From the NCBI GenBank assembly GCA_029465975.1, contig CM055739.1, positions 8,425,065 through 8,489,064 on the forward strand: DNA of 64,000 nucleotides, in the 5' to 3' direction. Within the stretch, counting starts at the first letter, position 1. The number at the start of each line of letters is the position of its first letter. Source of the stretch: Dallia pectoralis. Its lineage: Eukaryota; Chordata; Actinopteri; Esociformes; Umbridae. Below, piece by piece: positions 24,888-36,900 of this stretch. Made by a program: the position numbers and the translations under genes. A model generated the notes under the pieces. That model did no database searches. It saw nothing but the letters and a program-made list of their open reading frames with translations, and was not told where the DNA came from.

Positions 24888-27095
24888 GAGGTCACTGCCA
24901 TGAAAGTGAACCCATTGCCATGAAAGTGACATGTTAAAACAATACAATAACATTTTTGAACACATACTTTTGATGCATTTCTTAATGCATGTAAAATGCC
25001 CCCAAAAAATGCAAATTTAAAAAGTTTGTGCATTTCTGAAATTCTACTTGAAATGTGTCGTGCATATATGTAAATAAAAAAACACAGCACATTTGTATCG
25101 AAATATACTATTTGTCAGTTACATTTTTTAGTATGTGATAAACCGCTTCCTCGATCCTGTCTTTGTTTGCCTGTTCAACAACCTCCAATCACTCCAAATC
25201 CCATTTTAGTCGTTGCCCGTTAAAACAACCTGCCTGATTTGTATTCAAACACTCACCCCTCCTCTCCTTGCTTTGGTTTTCTAATTATTATTTGATTGCT
25301 CATTAGGCGTTGTTGTCGCCGTGTTGCCATTCTGTAAACAAGACATTTGTGCATCTGGTCATGAAACCTTTTTTGATTTGGTGATGTGAAAAGAACAATC
25401 ACCTCACGGTAATTACCGGAGCTTCGCCAGCACATTCTTGCCTTCGCCGTGCGTAAAGCTCTATTAAGTACACGCGGAACAGTATGTTTAACTTGAACTG
25501 TACATATGTACGGCTCGAAAACGATACGTACGGTCAGGGGAAAAGGCATTACTTCATTACGGCTTTAACCCGAACCTCCCAACCCAACCAGTCTCCAGCG
25601 TACACCCCGCTTCTCCTCACGTACGAGTTATGATGTGAGGATGAAGGCTCTCTCCAAAGCAGTAATAACTGTATAGCGAGATTTCAAGGGGTCCGCTCAT
25701 GACAATCCCATTTTCTGTGTAATTTCATGGTTGTCTTCTTGAATGAAGATATCGGCTTCTCCGAGGCACGAGGTCAGGAGTCTCCTGCTCTGTTTTCGTA
25801 TTGTTCCGTAGTATGTTTCCTTTCAGCTGATGAAAAGTAATTCATCATTTACACCCCTGGATTCTGCCAGTGTTTTTTGTTCTTTTTTGTCGCAGCAACT
25901 TTTTCCCTTATTTAAGAAAACTCCCAGTGGTACCGTCGACACTGGTGAAAGAGATAAATAGGTTCAATACCACACCGGGCCAGCGATCCTGATAGCAGGT
26001 TAGGCCTCCCAGGCTTCAGACAAGCCCGTTCTCATGATAGAGTTTGTCACCTCTACCTCTGGAAGTCAAATCCTGTCAACTCATGTATCCTTCAGCGTCC
26101 CCAAAGTGGCTTTGGCACCCATTGGGGCATGCAAGCTTAAAATTGATTTTCTTTTCATTTTTTTTTAAGAGATCTGCCAAGTTCCCTTAAGGGACGTCGT
26201 TGACAGCCAGCGGAACCTCGACCTATCACAAAGCAGCGCTCGTGTAAAAGACACCTAGGGAACTTCCTCTGCGTTTCCAGAAGCCAGAGGGCCGAGAGGT
26301 TTCTGACATGTTGAGAGAGGGGTGCTGTTGCTAGGAGACCGGTTATTTTTCACCCCTTCCTCATGCTTGGCCTCTTGGCTACACTTGCACAGTGAAATTA
26401 GTTGACTCAAGGGCCCCAGAAACTCACTTTTAATTGTGTTTCGTTTCATCACCAGTTTCCTGTCGGAAAAGTCCAAGTGTCTCGTTGTGGATGGATGTGT
26501 TTTTCTCTTCACGCCTGCCTCACTCTCTCACGTTTATCCTCAGGAGTGTTGTATTTTCCTGAGATCAGATGGAACATCAAAAATATTTTTGTTTTGCATG
26601 AACCTGAAACAAATAAAATAGATGTTGCGGCAGCGACACAAAAAAGGATGAATCGCGCATGTAATGAAATATAAGTAAAGCGGCTTGAGGCGGTCGATCG
26701 AACCTGAAGCTAATTGTACTCTACAGCCAACCATCTGGCCTCAGTAGGTGTCTGGAGTGCAATCAGGAAACCTTTTAATAAAGGCCCGAAAGAGGGGAAC
26801 TCTTGTGAGGGTTAAAGACTGAACCTGATCATCCTTACTCATCAAGACGTCGCCTTCTTCGCCGTGACCCTTGTGAATAATATTAGTCCACCAGCGTCCA
26901 TTGGACCACTAAGTAATTCGCAAGTACTTAAGGATATAATGAGCCGAGATTGGTATCATCAGTAAATTACACCTAGGCTCTGCAATAATCAGAATACTGC
27001 TCCTTGACACTAGATGAAGGGAAACTTCTTCATAGCCGGAGATACAGAAGTGAAGCTGCTACATTTTCCAGACACCTACTCTCTGCACAACCCCC

Positions 27096-27136
27096 CACAC
27101 ACACACACACACACACACACACGAACACACAACACG
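27096..27136. repeat. (CA)n microsatellite
   Basis: A clean CA run preceded by six C and followed by ACGAACACACAAC. Confidence 0.93.
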
Positions 27137-27250
27137 CCGTTAAGACGCGATTCGAACGAAGGAGAGCCTGTATCTTATTTTTCTTCATTTAACAATTTTC
27201 TTTTCTGTCTTTCATTTGATGAAAATATGTTAATGCCCTCAGCAAACAGA

Positions 27251-27308
27251 GAAACACACAGACACAGGCACACACACACACTCACACACAGACACTCACA
27301 CAGAGACA
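27251..27308. repeat. CA/CAGA-rich microsatellite
   Basis: ACACACAGACACAGG-type repeats, interrupted. It lies 115 bp from the preceding CA run. Confidence 0.85.
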
Positions 27309-28014
27309 GTTGCCACATCTTGCACATCTTTGCCTTGGAGCCAGCGATGCACCCAGGTGGCTCTGAGGAGCCTAGAAGGGCATCGGAAAGGGATGTTGCT
27401 ATGCGTGAAAAACTCATGTGTGCTTCTGCGCTACGGAAATACATGCACAGATGGATTCGGTCAGTTGGGGTGGGGTGGGGGCTTTGGGCTGGAGGGAGCG
27501 AGGGGGGCCGGTTAGGGTCGTCGGTTGAAAATACAATTAGATATCCTTCAGCGATATTAAAGATAGTCGACAGTTCACTTTCAGGTCTGGCTTCTATTAA
27601 TGCTACAATTTTAGGGATCATTATTTATGGCTGCATATCGAAAGAAGGTGACGGTTAGACGATATGGTAGGCAACACCGGCGGAAATAGTTTTATTGAGT
27701 TTCTGTGCAGGTTTTCTTTTCGTCCAAAGACGTGGTAAAACAGAGCACTCCTTGAAGAATCCTATCCGGATGCCGTAAAGCGATGTGGCCTGTCCCTGGT
27801 CCTCCAACCATATAACTACATATGTTCTCCCTCCAGAGGCGGCCAATCCCACAGAACAGCTGTGAGAGGCAGATTCCCTCTCGGAAGAGGCTGTGCTACC
27901 TGTTTCTGTGGAGCCTGGGAAGATGAGAGGCATCAGGTAAAGGATTTGCTGCTGTGCGAGATGTGGTCTAGGGTATTAGCAGAGAGCCAGGGCCAGAATG
28001 GCATCCAAATCCTA
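27309..28014. other. Single-copy stretch with a G-rich motif, no gene recognised
   Basis: Frames across this part are open for 60-90 codons on both strands but match nothing I know. A possible exon-like interval (27837-27936) is discussed in the findings. The 27525-27650 part is AT-rich with TTTAGGGATCATTATTTATG and may be regulatory. Confidence 0.35.
27467..27507 (+). other. Putative G-quadruplex motif
   Basis: Successive G-runs GGGG-T-GGGG-T-GGGGG-CTTT-GGG, then further GGG and GGGGGG runs, fit the quadruplex pattern with very short first loops. Confidence 0.6.
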
Positions 28015-28117
28015 ATACACATACATACACACACATACACACATACACACATACATACACACACATACAAACATACACACACACACACACACACATAAAC
28101 ACACACATACGCATGCA

Positions 28118-28160
<43 letters not shown>

Positions 28161-28179
28161 ACATACATACACACACATA

Positions 28180-28213
<34 letters not shown>

Positions 28214-28257
28214 TAAACACACACATACGTATGCACAAACACACACACACACATACA
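28015..28257. repeat. CA/CATA-rich array with an internal duplication
   Basis: ACATACACACATACACAC-type repeats. A block ending CACATACG(C/T)ATGCACAAAC occurs twice (near 28104 and 28222, about 117 bp apart), indicating segmental duplication inside the array. Confidence 0.94.
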
Positions 28258-29791
28258 GTTGCCTGTGCCTCTTTACTCTCCTGTGGAGTCTTTGACAGGG
28301 TATTATCGGCCATTAGCCTCCTGCGCTAGGTTAGCCATCTCTGCATTACCGACTCATTTCATACATTAAGTGCTTTACCTTCAGGACTAGCCAACACTGT
28401 GAAAGCTGTTTGGACTGTATCACCCTCTCTCTCTATATATATATATTTCTCTGTCTGAAACATCCTCGCTCTCTCTCCCACCTGAGCCTCAACCTCCGCC
28501 GGGCTGAGCTTCATTTTATCCGGACGGATGACGCGGGTTGGAGACACAACAGCGATCTCGGTAGTTAGGCTCTGCTGTGAGATCTCGGGGACTCATATTT
28601 CAGGAGGTCAGATTTTTAAGCTGGTGTATTTTGCAGGTTTGCTGTCCCTAATAAATTTCACTCGGGAGGAGCACTCTGTAACGGCCGCACGGGAAACGTC
28701 CGTCACAGCGTCTTAACGCCGAACTGACTTCCTGTCACCAGCCGGCTAAGTCGTTCTCTTATCAGTGTCTCCCTAACAGTTTTGTTGACATTCAACCGGA
28801 CATGTCTGAGGTATTATTTTTCCGCCACATCATTTCAAACTCTGAACCCCTGTTGCCGTTCTGACCGTGTCACAGCGGCGCCGCAGAGCATTTGAGACTA
28901 CACAAGTGTGACAGCCTCAACTCAGTCAATTTGCCGTAGTCGTCGCCCGCCGTCCCGGAAGCATTGATTGGTCTGATGTGTTTAATTGGGGTGGTCCACG
29001 TGTCCACGCCCCTTCCGGATCCACTCGGTATCATATCATACTGTGGCAGAGCTATGGCTTCAGGCGGGAACGTAGGAAATGTGACCCCCCCCCCATAAAG
29101 GGAGATTAAAAAAAGTAATACTTCTACATTTTCCACAGTTTCTTTCATCATTATTCAAAAATTAGTTTTTAATGCAATGAGTAGTTCCAATCATGTTAAG
29201 GTCTGCATGATTCAGATAGTATCATAATTACAATTAGATTACATTACCGCAATCAGAGAAAGAGGATCGTTAAGAGAAATAATATAAATTGCTTTACTTT
29301 TACAAGTACTGAGCAAGCAAAAATGTGAATTAATCTCCATTTAAAAATCTACTGCTTTTAGAGAACTGCAAAGCATGCTAGTTTCTTCCAGGCCATCAAT
29401 ACAAATTAAAGGAAATATTAATTTTTCTGAGGGTCTTAACATTTAGGAGTTTTTTATACAAGTTGTCACGTTTTTCTCCATTTTGTTTCGGAGAAAGTCT
29501 ACTCCGCCTACACTTTGCTTAGGAGGAAGTATCTTCTACTGGATATGTAAGAAACATATGTTTGTCATATCCGCGTTAGCTATCCAAACGTCCTCTCCAA
29601 TGTCCTCCACATCTGAAAGACTCCACGCCGGCATCCCAATCGAAAGACTGTTCCCTAAGCAGCGCCCTTAATTTGATCAGTGCCTACATCGCCCTGGCCC
29701 AAAGTAATGCTCGAAACAGTGGGTGCGGTATGCTGCCATTGGGGATGCGGCCTAAGAGATTTTAGAAAACCAAAAATGTATGGTTGAGTCG
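28258..29791. other. Single-copy stretch, no gene seen
   Basis: A short CTCTCTATATATA junction lies at about 28420-28446 and a run of C near 29082. No supported gene. Confidence 0.45.
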
Positions 29792-30689
29792 TCCCAATCT
29801 GTGGTTGCTTTAGCATAGCACCAATAATCCCAATCTGTGGTTGCTTTAGCATAGCACCAATAATCCCAATCTGTGATTGCTTTAGCATAGCACCAATAAT
29901 CCCAATCTGTGGTTGCTTTAGCATAGCACCAATAATCCCAATCTGTGATTGCTTTAGCATAGCACCAATAATCCCAATCTGTGGTTGCTTTAGCATAGCA
30001 CCAATAATCCCAATCTGTGGTTGCTTTAGCATAGCACCAATAATCCCAATCTGTGGTTGCTTTAGCATAGCACCAATAATCCCAATCTGTGATTGCTTTA
30101 GCATAGCACCAATAATCCCAATCTGTGGTTGCTTTAGCATAGCACCAATAATCCCAATCTGTGGTTGCTTTAGCATAGCACCATTAATTCCAATCCGTGG
30201 TTGCTTTAGCATAGCACCAATAATCCCAATCTGTGATTGCTTTAGGACAGCACCAATAATCCCAATCTGTGGTTGCTTTAGCATAGCACCAATAATCCCA
30301 ATCTGTGGTTGCTTTAGCATAGCACCAATAATCCCAATCTGTGATTGCTTTAGGACAGCACCAATAATCCCAATCTGTGGTTGCTTTAGCATAGCACCAA
30401 TAATCCCAATCTGTGGTTGCTTTAGCATAGCACCAATAATCCCAATCTGTGGTTGCTTTAGCATAGCACCAATAATCCCAATCTGTGGTTGCTTTAGCAT
30501 AGCACCAATATTCCCAATCTGTGGTTGCATAAGCATAGCACCAATAATCCCAATCTGTGGTTGCTTTAGCATAGCACCAATAATCCCAATCTGTGGTTGC
30601 TTTAGCATAGCACCAATAATCCCAATCTGTGGTTGCTTTAGCATAGCACCAATAATCCCAATCTGTGGTTGCTTTAGCATAGCACCAAC
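29792..30689. repeat. 36-bp minisatellite, about 25 copies
   Basis: The unit starts CCCAATCTGTG(G/A)TTGCTTTA and continues GCATAGCACCAATAAT. Copies differ at few sites: G/A within CTGTG(G/A)TTG, GCATAG versus GGACAG, and ATTAATTCC in one copy near 30182. The pair of variants GTGATTGC plus GGACAG travels together in two copies about 108 bp apart, so blocks of three units have duplicated. The minus strand stays open for 341 codons with a 12-residue period (MLKQPQIGIIGA). I judge this frame to be a consequence of a 36-bp unit lacking stops. Confidence 0.97.
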
Positions 30690-30697
30690 GCTTATCA

Positions 30698-30714
30698 GGG
30701 TTAGGGTTAGGGTT
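30698..30714 (+). repeat. Short interstitial telomere-like repeat
   Basis: GGGTTAGGGTTAGGGTT contains about two and a half units of the vertebrate telomeric hexamer. It sits 8 bp past the end of the 36-bp minisatellite. Confidence 0.75.
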
Positions 30715-33700
30715 GCTTGGTCAAACGATTAGAAAAACAGCACTGAAGTAAATCTCTTCACCGTTTCTAACGCATGGAATACATAGCACCGCGCGGCCTA
30801 TACAGTGTACAAGATTACGTAGAGGACCGCGCACTTATACGTTCAAGTCGGCAATGCATCTCAGCTCTATTTTGTGTTGTCCACACACGAAGGACAGTTC
30901 CTGGCCTTGTTCCGCTTTTCCGTCGCGGGCTGTATTTACTCGGACTGAGAACACGCCGGAAAAACAATCGTTTTTTCCGCGGCTCACTCTGCGAACGAGC
31001 AATTAATTACGGAGATGATTGGTCTGCTAATGTTTCATATCTGCATAACTTTATCCCACCGCGGTGTGCGTCTTTATATCAATTACCATGTTCTACTTAA
31101 CCCTCCCTCTCACCGTCTCCATATTGGACCACAGTTTGAGATTAATGCCTGCGTCTAAATCACCAACCACGCTGCACATGTATCAGCTCGCAGGGAAAGA
31201 AACGCTCCACGTGTGTCCCCACCACGAAGTGCCAGAACATTCCTGACATGAACAGAGTCATTCCGTCCGGGCCCCGTTGAGGAAAATGGGATTTCTTACA
31301 TGTTGCGCAAACTTTTTTTATCACGGCTTTACATTTAGCTACGTAGAGGAGTCCTTTATCTGTTGTAGAAAAGAAAATCACTTAGCTTCCCTGTACTTGC
31401 AGAATAATACGCGGCTAAAACGGTACGCACGTTACTGTTATACAACGCGATTGCGTTGACTTTATTTGTACTCCGTGGCGCATGAGCTAATAACACAAAA
31501 CCATTTAAGCCTCGACGTTCAGCAATGACTATCGGCAGAGCTCCTGAAACAAAACGACTTTCCAAATCCGTCCGGCCAGAGAGAGCAGAGAGAGAGAGCA
31601 ACAAAATAATAAATAGGAAACGTCGGTGGCTCTTGGTCCTCGCGCGGGCATGCTCAACATCACCCTTAATCAGGCATTAGGATGGAGTGAAGATGTTCTG
31701 AGGGTGCGCTCTGGCCTTTGTTCTGCGTCTGTCATGCCATTGACTTCCACTGACACGCCGCTACAATGCATGACGGATCAAAGTAATTAAAGTTCCAATA
31801 ATTTACCTTCCTCTGTTCCATGTCAAGTCAGCTAGCTCGACCGACATGACCCAGACTCCCTGGTCATTATTGATTTCCCACCATCAGAGCGTGCGGGGAG
31901 GGGGGGAGAGATGGGGAGAGCGAGGGGGGAGAGTAGATCTTAATTTTAATAACTTTGGCGGCTTACGTGGTTAGACGGTCGAACGTTCTCCTGTGGTAAT
32001 GGCGTGTTTGCAGCCATTAAAGGAATAGTAAACCAGAATGACGTACTTCGCTTCCCTAAATTCAGCAGAAGGGGATTATCGAGGGACGTTTGCACGTCGT
32101 GTCATCGTCCGCATACAGCGCTTGAAATTATTTAACATGTGATTTTCTAAAGCGGGTGAACGGTTCACTGGAGCGCCTGTATCATATTGTCTCTCGAAAA
32201 AAAACCCTGAGAGACTGAGCTTCGCCCACAAATAAACAAGATATATTCTAATATATAATATCCTGGATGATTTTGGAAACGTGAAATCCTTATCTGCTAA
32301 CCAAAATGTCTGCTTAGATCAGGATGTCTATGGGTGGTGTTGACGCCCTTCTTCTTTGAAGAGAGTGTGTCTCGGCTGATTTGAGGCCTACGCTGAACGG
32401 CCAGTCAGAAACCCTCTACTTTCCCAGTAGGTGACTCTGTACCGGCTCACACAGCCGTCATCACGGTGCAGATATGACAATGTGTCATTGTCATCTGGGT
32501 TTGCAGCAGGTTTCCGTTGTAAACCTTCAAAAGGAGCTCCACTCTCCTCTCCTCCCCTGATGAAAGTTAAACGGTGAAGTATTCCTGTTCTCTGGCGTGA
32601 TTAGCGTGTCACACACGTTTAAAATGCCACATTAAGTAATCCCATCCTTCAGGCTTTACTTTACATCCTCCACAGGTATTAACTTAGGGAATAATCCCAA
32701 GCTATTCGGAAAGTAGATGGGATACATATAAAGATCTGGCACTTCATGTTTGAAATTCGATCTGCCTGGTAGGTGAGATATTCAACTGCCGAAGAAGACT
32801 TACGCGGTGGAGACAGTAAAATAGAGAAGCAGCACGTTCCCAAATCGTATTGCATTACAGCTCATGTTTGGTCTGATATACGAACCATCGCTTTCCTTGA
32901 ACCATAACTCTCTCTCTCTCTCTCGTTGGAAAAATGCGTGTCGTTGGGATGAAACGGAAGCAGTCAAATAAATGTAGTGAAATACTAAAAAAAAATATTC
33001 ATGACAAATTCATGAAGTATTAACATGTCCACATGTAATCAATACCACTGGATAACAGAGACCTGGTAAACAAAGTGAACCAACTGGTCGCGTCGTCACG
33101 TCATTGGCGCTCTGTGAGACGCCGGGGCGACAGCGTTGTTTGCCTGTTGTAGAGGAGGTCAAAGCCCTGTGGCTCTCCGTTCGCTAATTACCATCATATG
33201 AATGTGTCCTGTTAGTCATTATTTTGAGCGCATAGGTTGCTCCCGATTCTGTCTAGACAAACTCGCCCTGTTCGATGCCTAGGTTGTTGTTTTTTTGACG
33301 ATCAAGCTGTGTGTGTATGGGCTAAATATAGACGGCTGTACCAATTAGTTGTAGCAGCAGTCAATGTTGACTAGCTGGATTTACATAATGTTATTGTAGC
33401 TTATATGCAAAAACATCAAGTTCATAGTTGCTTTGAGTATAAAAGTACCTTTCCAGGGAAAATCTTTTTTTACTCCATTTGCTTTCGTCTGAAATGTACA
33501 ATTTCCAATTCTGCAATAGGGCTTTGCCTCTCACAAAATTTAAGAGGGGTCCTTCGATGCTCATTTTGCCAAAAGTCTTTGCTTCTTACTTCACGGCTCA
33601 ATCATCTCTAATGTTTTACGCTGGCACACACACTCTGAAGGTGACAACATTCCTCGGCCAATGACCTTGAGATTGCAGGTGCTCAAATAACCACTAGGAG

Positions 33701-33821
33701 TTGCTAGAGCATGTCAAGACACAGCAGACCTATAAACTCAGCTTAATGACAAGCCCACACCTCCACCTCAGGCAAAACAGAGCCTCTTACGAAACGTCCT
33801 CTTGGACCTCTTGACACAGTA
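30715..33821. other. 3.1 kb single-copy stretch, no gene recognised
   Basis: Relatively CpG-rich near 30780-31020 and rich in TAAT/ATTA words near 31770-31880 and 33175-33260. No reading frame shows a recognisable domain. It may hold regulatory sequence. Confidence 0.4.
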
Positions 33822-33912
33822 GGTATGCCGCAACCAGGATTCGAACTCCAGGACGCCAACCGCACAGCTGTAGGGCAGGGCAGCGACTCAGACAACTGCA
33901 TCACCAGGCTCA
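33822..33912 (-). mobile_element. Degenerate tRNA-derived SINE head, minus strand
   Basis: The reverse complement contains GAGTTCGAATCCTGGTTG, which has an exact RNA polymerase III B-box core (GTTCGAATCC). Upstream on that strand are GATGCAGTTGTCTGAGTCGC and CTGTGCGGTTGGCGTCCTGG, consistent with a worn tRNA-like head and A-box region. No complete cloverleaf can be drawn, so I do not call it a tRNA gene. Confidence 0.5.
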
Positions 33913-36900
33913 CTTTAAAAAGTCAATAACTATGATTCGTTATCGAGTAGAACTGCTGGATCACTGAGAAGAGTTGGCAAAGCCGTGTTTCCCAGCACTT
34001 AACACTCAACACATCACTTAGTGTAATATTAGAATTACTCTCCCTCCGTCTTCCATGCAAATAGTCTTGTTTTTTTTTTTTTTTGAGATACTACCAAAAA
34101 GAGGAGAGGAGGCGGAAGAGAAAACGAATACCCATGTGTGTCTGTTGCATCGCTGAACATTGTCCATCCACCATTGGCCTGTAATATTGTAACCTGGGGC
34201 AACGGAACACCACAAAGGAAAAACGTTGACGACTGCACATGCTACCGCTTTCCTCTCCAGCATTCTGTCACCGATTTTTGTTTCCATATTATGTGGGGGC
34301 TGGTATTTCGAAAAGGGTTATTTAGTGTAGTACACTTTAAAACACAATACAGTACAATCACTTTGGCCCAGAGACGTCGGTTATTTAAAACATTTCTACA
34401 GGCCTTTACAAAGTACTATGATGTATGTCGATGAACTTGTTAATAGGTGCTGTAATTACACACTAAACATGTATGTTTATACAAAAGTGGCTTTGAGACT
34501 CAGGTAAAAAGCTGGGAAACCATGGTTTATTCAATTTCCATAGCTAAAAGCTTAGCTGAAATTCGCATTATGGGCACATCTGCTCGCTTGGTTAATTCAA
34601 ACCTCGACCAAAGCTTACACCTGCTTGAGGGAATTAGGCTGAAACCTTAATAAATGTTTAAACATGTCAAACAAGTGAGATGAATGCATTCAGAACCTGT
34701 TCTACTGTTCATCAGCTTAATTCCGTCTGAGCAAATTCTTCGCCTTCCTCGTCCACACCTGCGTACCTGCACCAGGGACGGCGTCGGACTAGCGCCTGAA
34801 AACTGACTTTTTGACTTACAAAGGAGATCCCTCATTGGCTGGCACTGGGGCATGCACAATCAGAGGCAATTAAAAATCTGACGCAAGGTCATAGAGCTCA
34901 ACGCGCAACACCCAGGACTGACACCATTAGTTTAGGTTGGGCAGAGTACTGAGCCCTGGCTCTCACCGTCTCCCCCCGATCCATTATTAAAGCAGCCAGG
35001 CTGGTCTACACTGTTCAGGGATGTCAGACGGGGGACTGGTGAGGAGAGCGGAGCCCAGACCCGCTAAAGACAGAACTCGGACGTTCACTTCCCACAGAGA
35101 GAATTTCTCCAGGTCGAATACAAAACGTTCCGCTAATCATCGGCGCCATGAAAGTGCCAGCTGTGGCCCGTGGTAGGATTATCACTCTCGCAGACCTCTT
35201 ACCGAGCTTTTAGCCAAATGAAAAATATGCCGTTGCCTAGGGGGGAGACAGCCAGCAGATAGGAAGAAGAAATGTTTACTAAGAAGTGAGTCCGGTGCGA
35301 ATAGGAACAGGTCTTCACTTCTGCTTCTTCTCTACGATGTAAAAAACATACACAGGAAACGGTGTTAAGGTTTACTACAGGAGACCGGCATATGACTAGA
35401 GAGAGAAGATCAATGTATTTACACGATTCATTTGTGACAACTTCTTATGGGCTCATTAATTTAACATTTCTATCTCTCTCTCTTTCTCTCTTTACCTTCT
35501 GTCCTGAGGGCAGAGCAATGTGATTTGTTATTCTATTGTTCTTCAGCTGCTCCTTCTCCGTCGACGCCGCTGTGATACTCCATTAGCGCTCAGACTCATA
35601 ATCCTCCGTCTTAAACTACTTTGGAAATAATCAAATTGCTTAATATTGTGAGCAGGAGTGCCGCCACGGCCTGCCACCTTTGTTGCCTCAAATAAGATAA
35701 TTATTTTGAAGGCCGGGCGGAGTAATTGTCTCTTAGGGTTTGGGGAGGCGTAGTGGTGGGGTTCATGGTGTGATCTTGGGCTAGTGGTACTTTTCATGAG
35801 AAACTCTGGCTTAGAATCGCGCTAGCGCTCACCTACGGGCGATGGATCTCCATTAAACCCTTTAACACTGACATCTGTAAAAACGGAGCTCCGAGCCAAA
35901 CTGCACTAACAAGGGCAATATATTTGGAAGTCACTATTGTGGCGTCCCTCTGGATGGCGGACTCTCATTACGAACTATCAGCCGATTTTGTTTGCCGTGA
36001 CACGGGAGGGAATACCGAAATAACAATTAAAGAGAGAGGTCTGACTGAACGCAGTCACCCCGCTGCTGCGCTGTTGGCTAGGGGGTTTTGAGCTGTCCCC
36101 GGGGCCCCTAGTGGGACTGGTTGATCTTGACCTCAGGCTGGCTCTCTGATCTGATTGAACGAGACAATGTGCGGGGCGTGAATGGCACACTAGTCCCTCT
36201 GTGGAACACTACATTGTCCACTATGTGCGACGCTGTTTGTCTGGCAGTCTGCTAGTCTAAAGTTAATTTTAATCCCACAGCTAGTCATTCTTAATGACGT
36301 TGAGTGTGGGTGAAATTCACACTTCAGGAGAGTGGGACTTCAATTGAAGTGAGGGACGGAGGAAAAAGCATCTGCCAAAAGAAGAAATACAGAAAAATGA
36401 CAATGGAAAAACAATTATTTATAAGTCTTATTTCTGATGGCTATTGCTTCCGTCTTAATCAGGTCCAATGTGTGTTCCAATTGGCTCTCTGTTAACAGTG
36501 CACTGTTTTTGACGAGAGCCCTTTGAACTACGTCAAATAGTATTGTACTATAAACCCTGCGTAAAAAGAATTGCCCTGAAGCACAGATCCCAGCTATCGA
36601 GGACCTCTACAAAAATAGGTGTCAGTGGAAGGCCTAAATCCTAAGTTCTAGTCTAAATAAGTCAGAAACTGTTCTCTCTTCTTCTGTGGATCCATTGCCA
36701 CAGGTGTGGAACCAACAGGAACCTGTCTATCTTCTACCCTCAGGCCATACCGTTCTCTAAATAGTGTCTATTATGGGACCTTATTACATTCTGATACACT
36801 CAGATTGGTAACTACAATTATCAGTCCCTGTAGAGGCATTCGATTTCTTACTCAACTCTTTTTTAATCTTTCACCATGATCTTCCCCAATTCCCGTTCTT

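Larger units (their letters stand above)
23238..27095. other. 3.9 kb AT-rich stretch with element remnants, no host gene seen
   Basis: Mostly single-copy. It includes a GA-rich tract (23625-23700) and two transposon-related remnants listed separately. No other supported feature. Confidence 0.4.

Noticed and set aside
29655..30680. 341-codon minus-strand frame with a 12-residue period
   Set aside because: A 36-bp tandem unit without stops produces this automatically; there is no signal peptide, flanking exon or promoter evidence.
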